DNA of 9,704 bases from CAZWUK01 sp964636685 (lineage in GTDB: Bacteria > Bacillota > Clostridia > Christensenellales > CAG-138): assembly GCA_964636685.1 (NCBI GenBank), contig CAZWUK010000078.1, positions 1 through 9,704 on the forward strand, read 5' to 3'. Made by a program: the position numbers and the translations under genes. Under the pieces are notes generated by a model. That model searched no databases, was not told the origin of the DNA, and saw nothing but the letters and a program-made list of their open reading frames with translations. Below are positions 7,557-9,704 of the stretch, one piece after another (position 1 is the stretch's first letter; each line of letters begins with the position of its first letter).

Positions 7557-8471
7557 ATGATTCAGATTTTAGCATCCGATGGCATGGAGAAAAGCGCAAT
7601 TGCCGAATTGACTGCCAAGGGCTGTCAGGTGGATTGCCAGTTCTATGAACCCGAAGCGCTCAAGGAGGCCGTCAAGAAATACGATGTGCTGGTCGTTCGC
7701 AGCGCAACCAAGGTTCGTGAGCCGCACATTGATGCGGCGCTTGAAACCGGAAAGCTGAAGCTTATCATTCGCGGCGGCGTTGGCGTTGACAATATCGACG
7801 TCAAATACGCCGAAGCCAAGGGGATCACCGTTCGCAATACGCCGCGTGCCAGCTCGGACGCCGTTGCGGAGCTTGTGATTGCGCACATGCTCTCCGTCGC
7901 CCGTTTCATCTCTGCCGCGGGGCATACCATGCGCGAAGGAAAATGGGAGAAGAAGGCGTACAAGGGCTTTGAGATCGGCGGCAAGACCATCGGCGTCATC
8001 GGCTACGGACGCATCGGTCAGGCGCTGGGCGGGCGCTGCCAGGCGCTGGGTATGCAGGTGCTTGCAAACGACGTCTATCATGTGGACGGACTGGAAAACG
8101 AGAACATGAAGTATGTGGAGCTGGACGAGCTTTTGGCAAAGTCTGACATCATTTCCCTGCATGTGCCGTCGCTGCCGGGTCAGCCGCTCGTCAATGCCGA
8201 GACCATCGCCAAGATGAAGGACGGCGTTGTCATCATCAACACCTCCCGCGGCACCAATATCGATGAAACGGCGCTGCTGGAAGCGCTCAACTCCGGCAAG
8301 GTCTACGGCGCGGGGCTTGACGTATTTGCCGATGAACCGGCCACCAACGCGGCGCTTTACAGCCATCCCCGCGTTTCCAGTACGCCGCATATCGGCGCTT
8401 CCACCAACGAGGCGCAGAAACGGATTGGCGCGGAGATTGTGGACATCATTTGCAAACAGTTTGCTCTATAA
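7557..8471 (+). CDS. serA: D-3-phosphoglycerate dehydrogenase, short form without ACT domain
   Basis: Cytoplasmic NAD-dependent dehydrogenase oxidising 3-phosphoglycerate to 3-phosphohydroxypyruvate, the entry step of serine synthesis and the substrate supply for the preceding serC. The 304-residue chain is the minimal D-2-hydroxyacid dehydrogenase. RSATKVR at 48-54 is the likely phosphate/carboxylate-binding loop, RGGVGVDNID is at 72-81, the Rossmann motif GYGRIG is at 149-154, and Asp172 should hold the NAD ribose. The catalytic set is Arg231 (NTSRG), Glu260 (DEP) and His278 (PHIG). Long SerA proteins carry a C-terminal ACT domain for serine feedback; this one stops soon after the catalytic core, so that inhibition should be absent. 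Another 2-hydroxyacid dehydrogenase is conceivable, but the operon with serC makes SerA the best call. Confidence 0.92.
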   Translation: MIQILASDGMEKSAIAELTAKGCQVDCQFYEPEALKEAVKKYDVLVVRSATKVREPHIDAALETGKLKLIIRGGVGVDNIDVKYAEAKGITVRNTPRASSDAVAELVIAHMLSVARFISAAGHTMREGKWEKKAYKGFEIGGKTIGVIGYGRIGQALGGRCQALGMQVLANDVYHVDGLENENMKYVELDELLAKSDIISLHVPSLPGQPLVNAETIAKMKDGVVIINTSRGTNIDETALLEALNSGKVYGAGLDVFADEPATNAALYSHPRVSSTPHIGASTNEAQKRIGAEIVDIICKQFAL

Positions 8472-8504
8472 GTAATTCCCGGGACATACTCCGGAGGAAA
8501 TCGG

Positions 8505-8540
8505 GCGGGTCACAGCGGTGCTGCGGCCCGCTTCTCTATT
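8505..8540 (+). terminator. Probable terminator of the serC-serA operon
   Basis: A GC-rich hairpin spans 8505-8531: seven outer pairs (GCGGGTC with GGCCCGC, one wobble), an A-C mismatch, four inner pairs (CAGC with GCTG) and a GGT loop. TTCTCTATT follows, an interrupted T tract. The position, about 34 bases after the serA stop, fits transcription termination. The poor T run makes efficiency uncertain. Confidence 0.7.
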
Positions 8541-8570
8541 GCGGCCGGCAATGGTCAAAAAAAGGAAAAT

Positions 8571-8586
8571 ACACAATATATTGTGT
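8571..8586 (+). promoter_or_regulatory. NrdR box, distal pair, left site
   Basis: ACACAATATATTGTGT is a perfect 16-bp palindrome. It matches the known NrdR-box consensus (acaCwAtATaTwGtgt) at every position. NrdR is the ATP-cone repressor of ribonucleotide reductase genes, and nrdD lies downstream, which supports the assignment. Confidence 0.85.
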
Positions 8587-8601
8587 CTTATGGATTAGCA
8601 A

Positions 8602-8617
8602 ACACAAAATATTGTAG
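8602..8617 (+). promoter_or_regulatory. NrdR box, distal pair, right site (imperfect)
   Basis: ACACAAAATATTGTAG keeps most of the NrdR consensus, with changes at positions 7, 15 and 16. It begins 31 bp after the start of the left site (15-bp gap), the spacing known for paired NrdR boxes that lie on one face of the helix. Confidence 0.7.
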
Positions 8618-8697
8618 TTTTTAAGCTGGGAATCATGAACACTTTATAAATAAAATGAATAGCAATTCATGCCATGCACCGTTCATGCACAAAGGGA

Positions 8698-8715
8698 TGT
8701 TTTCGGTCGAAAACA
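8698..8715 (+). repeat. Perfect 8-bp inverted repeat, possible operator
   Basis: TGTTTTCG and CGAAAACA are separated by GT. It lies midway between the two NrdR-like pairs. No T run follows, so it is not a terminator. It resembles a dimer binding site, but I do not recognise the regulator. Confidence 0.5.
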
Positions 8716-8756
8716 ACTCGCATCAAACGTGTCGATAAACGGGGCATTTCTCAAAG

Positions 8757-8797
8757 TTATCCACCGAGAATGGGCTGTTTTCCACAGTTTATCCACT
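8757..8797 (+). promoter_or_regulatory. Cluster of three DnaA-box-like sequences
   Basis: Three nonamers lie on the same strand: TTATCCACC (8757-8765), TTTTCCACA (8778-8786) and TTATCCACT (8789-8797). Each differs at one position from the DnaA box TTATCCACA, and the middle one fits the looser TTWTNCACA exactly. Start-to-start distances are 21 and 11 bp, close to two turns and one turn. The cluster sits 35-75 bp upstream of the nrdD -35 element. DnaA is known to bind upstream of nrdAB in Escherichia coli; control of nrdD by DnaA here is inference. Confidence 0.6.
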
Positions 8798-8802
8798 GTA
8801 TT

Positions 8803-8818
8803 TATCAATATATTGTAT
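8803..8818 (+). promoter_or_regulatory. NrdR-like box, proximal pair, left site
   Basis: TATCAATATATTGTAT shares the palindromic core CAATATATTG and matches 12 of 16 positions of the perfect distal site. The outer arms are degenerate. It lies just upstream of the nrdD -35 element. Confidence 0.6.
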
Positions 8819-8831
8819 TCAAAAAGCACGG

Positions 8832-8860
8832 TTGACACAAGATATAGGATGCGGTACACT
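8832..8860 (+). promoter_or_regulatory. Promoter of nrdD
   Basis: TTGACA at 8832-8837 is a perfect -35, and TACACT at 8855-8860 is a four-of-six -10, 17 bp apart. Transcription should start near 8865-8867, giving a leader of about 30 bases. The right proximal NrdR-like box overlaps the -35 and spacer, so repressor binding should block the polymerase. Confidence 0.75.
8835..8850 (+). promoter_or_regulatory. NrdR-like box, proximal pair, right site
   Basis: ACACAAGATATAGGAT matches 13 of 16 positions of the NrdR consensus; the left half is nearly intact. It starts 32 bp after the left proximal site (16-bp gap) and overlaps the -35 element of the nrdD promoter. Confidence 0.6.
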
Positions 8861-8895
8861 AACCATGCTACAAAAAAACGGAGGTAACGCGGGGG

Positions 8896-9704
8896 ATGTT
8901 TACAGAGATCGTGAAACGCGACGGACGGACGGAGCCGTTCGATCGAGATAAAATCAAGAGCGCTATTTGGAAGGCGGCGCAGGCCGTGAACGGCACCAAC
9001 GAGGAATTGTCCGGTCGGTTGACGGACGAGGTCGTTCGTCTGGCGGAATTAAAGTACGGCGATCGCGCGCCCGACGTCGAGGGCATTCAGGACATCGTAG
9101 AAAAGGTGCTCATTGAGGCGGGGCATGCCCGTACCGCGAAGGCTTATATTCTCTACCGCGAAAAACGCCGTGGAACGCGTGAGATCAACGCGCTCATCGG
9201 CGCCACGATCGACATGTTCGGCGATTACCTGGACGATAAGGATTGGAAAATCAAGGAAAATTCCAACATGCAAAAGAGCGTCAACGGCCTCAACAACTAT
9301 GTCCGCGAAACGTTCACCAAGAAATATTGGCTCTATGAGATCTATCCCATCGACGTGTGCAAAGCGCATGAGAGCGGCGACGCGCATATCCATGATCTTG
9401 GCTTTTTCGGGCCGTACTGCGCCGGCTGGGATCTCCGCCAGCTACTGACGGATGGTTTTGGCGGCGTTGAGGGCAAGGTGGAATCGCGCCCCGCAAAGCA
9501 CCTGCGCTCTTTTTTGGGACAGATTGTCAACTCGACCTTCACCACGCAGGGCGAAACCGCCGGTGCGCAGGCTTGGAGCTCGTTTGACACCTATTGCGCG
9601 CCCTTTGTGCGCCGCGACAACATGACCTTTGAGCAGGTGCGCCAGTGCTTGCAGGAGTTTGTGTTCAACATCAACGTGCCGACGCGCGTGGGCTTCCAGT
9701 GCCC
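8896..9704 (+). CDS. nrdD: Anaerobic ribonucleoside-triphosphate reductase, N-terminal part (runs off window)
   Basis: Class III glycyl-radical ribonucleotide reductase, which makes dNTPs from NTPs without oxygen in the cytoplasm after activation by NrdG. Only 269 codons are present; the C-terminal zinc site and glycyl radical region lie beyond the window. Residues 3 to about 92 form an ATP-cone (VKRDGRTEPFDRDKI near the start), which senses ATP/dATP. The catalytic part begins with NSNMQKSVNGLNNY at 122-135, then HESGDAHIHDLGFFGPYCAGWDL at about 158-180; Cys175 probably corresponds to one active-site cysteine of the family. RPAKHLRSFLGQ and NSTFTTQGETAGAQAWSSFD follow, all typical of bacterial NrdD. 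The ATG is preceded by GGAGGT at 8880-8885, 10 bases upstream. The NrdR-like boxes upstream indicate repression when deoxynucleotides are plentiful. nrdG would be expected nearby downstream. Confidence 0.93.
   Translation, partial: MFTEIVKRDGRTEPFDRDKIKSAIWKAAQAVNGTNEELSGRLTDEVVRLAELKYGDRAPDVEGIQDIVEKVLIEAGHARTAKAYILYREKRRGTREINALIGATIDMFGDYLDDKDWKIKENSNMQKSVNGLNNYVRETFTKKYWLYEIYPIDVCKAHESGDAHIHDLGFFGPYCAGWDLRQLLTDGFGGVEGKVESRPAKHLRSFLGQIVNSTFTTQGETAGAQAWSSFDTYCAPFVRRDNMTFEQVRQCLQEFVFNINVPTRVGFQC

Larger units (their letters stand above)
8541..8895 (+). promoter_or_regulatory. AT-rich control region upstream of nrdD
   Basis: This non-coding stretch between the serA terminator and nrdD is clearly richer in A and T than the flanking genes. 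It holds, in order: a distal tandem pair of NrdR-like boxes (8571-8617), an inverted repeat (8655-8670), CATGCAC direct repeats (8673-8690), a perfect inverted repeat (8698-8715), three DnaA-box-like sequences (8757-8797), a proximal pair of NrdR-like boxes (8803-8850), a promoter (8832-8860) and the nrdD ribosome binding site (8880-8885). An open frame of 72 codons crosses it but looks non-coding. Confidence 0.75.

Noticed and set aside
8757..8826. Possible replication origin: DnaA-like boxes next to an AT-rich stretch
   Set aside because: There are few boxes, none perfect for TTATCCACA, and the neighbours are serA and nrdD rather than dnaA, dnaN, rpmH or similar. Regulation of nrdD explains the boxes better. 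A genome-wide GC-skew plot would settle it.
8669..8887. Open frame of 72 codons upstream of nrdD, possible small protein
   Set aside because: No ribosome binding site stands before its ATG. It runs across the DnaA-like boxes, the NrdR-like pair and the promoter, and its composition is unremarkable.
1..9704. CRISPR arrays, insertion sequences, tRNA genes, phage or defence genes
   Set aside because: No regularly spaced repeats, transposase or recombinase-like products, or tRNA-like cloverleaf sequences were seen on either strand; every sizeable plus-strand gene has a clear housekeeping family.

Overview
The window looks like chromosome of an anaerobic, moderately GC-rich member of the Firmicutes, probably Clostridia. 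The grounds are strong AGGAGG-type ribosome binding sites, a Gram-positive style lipoprotein signal on the binding protein, and an oxygen-sensitive class III (anaerobic) ribonucleotide reductase. The exact lineage cannot be fixed from this sequence alone. All seven genes lie on the plus strand. I see no mobile element, CRISPR array, tRNA or rRNA.

Layout: (1) 12-1247, threonine synthase, closed by a strong intrinsic terminator whose loop holds the stop codon. (2) 1329-6318, a complete four-gene BMP/nucleoside-type ABC importer: lipoprotein binding protein, double-domain ATPase, two permeases. A large hairpin without a U-tract separates the binding protein gene from the ATPase gene. The ATPase and permease genes overlap by ATGA junctions. 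(3) 6384-8540, a serC-serA operon with a near-consensus promoter and a terminator-like hairpin at its end; it makes phosphoserine from 3-phosphoglycerate. (4) 8541-8895, an AT-rich control region. (5) 8896 to the window end, the first 269 codons of nrdD.

How the genes work together: threonine and serine synthesis and probable nucleoside uptake are ordinary housekeeping functions, and I find no new defence, mobile or biosynthetic system here. The part most worth a second look is the control region of nrdD. It holds two tandem pairs of NrdR-box-like palindromes, one far upstream and one overlapping the promoter. Each pair has a gap of 15 or 16 bp. Between the pairs are three DnaA-box-like sequences on the same strand, spaced by 21 and 11 bp. 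This suggests that anaerobic dNTP synthesis is controlled both by nucleotide level (NrdR) and by the replication initiator (DnaA), perhaps with looping between the NrdR pairs. That reading is inference from motif matches made by eye.
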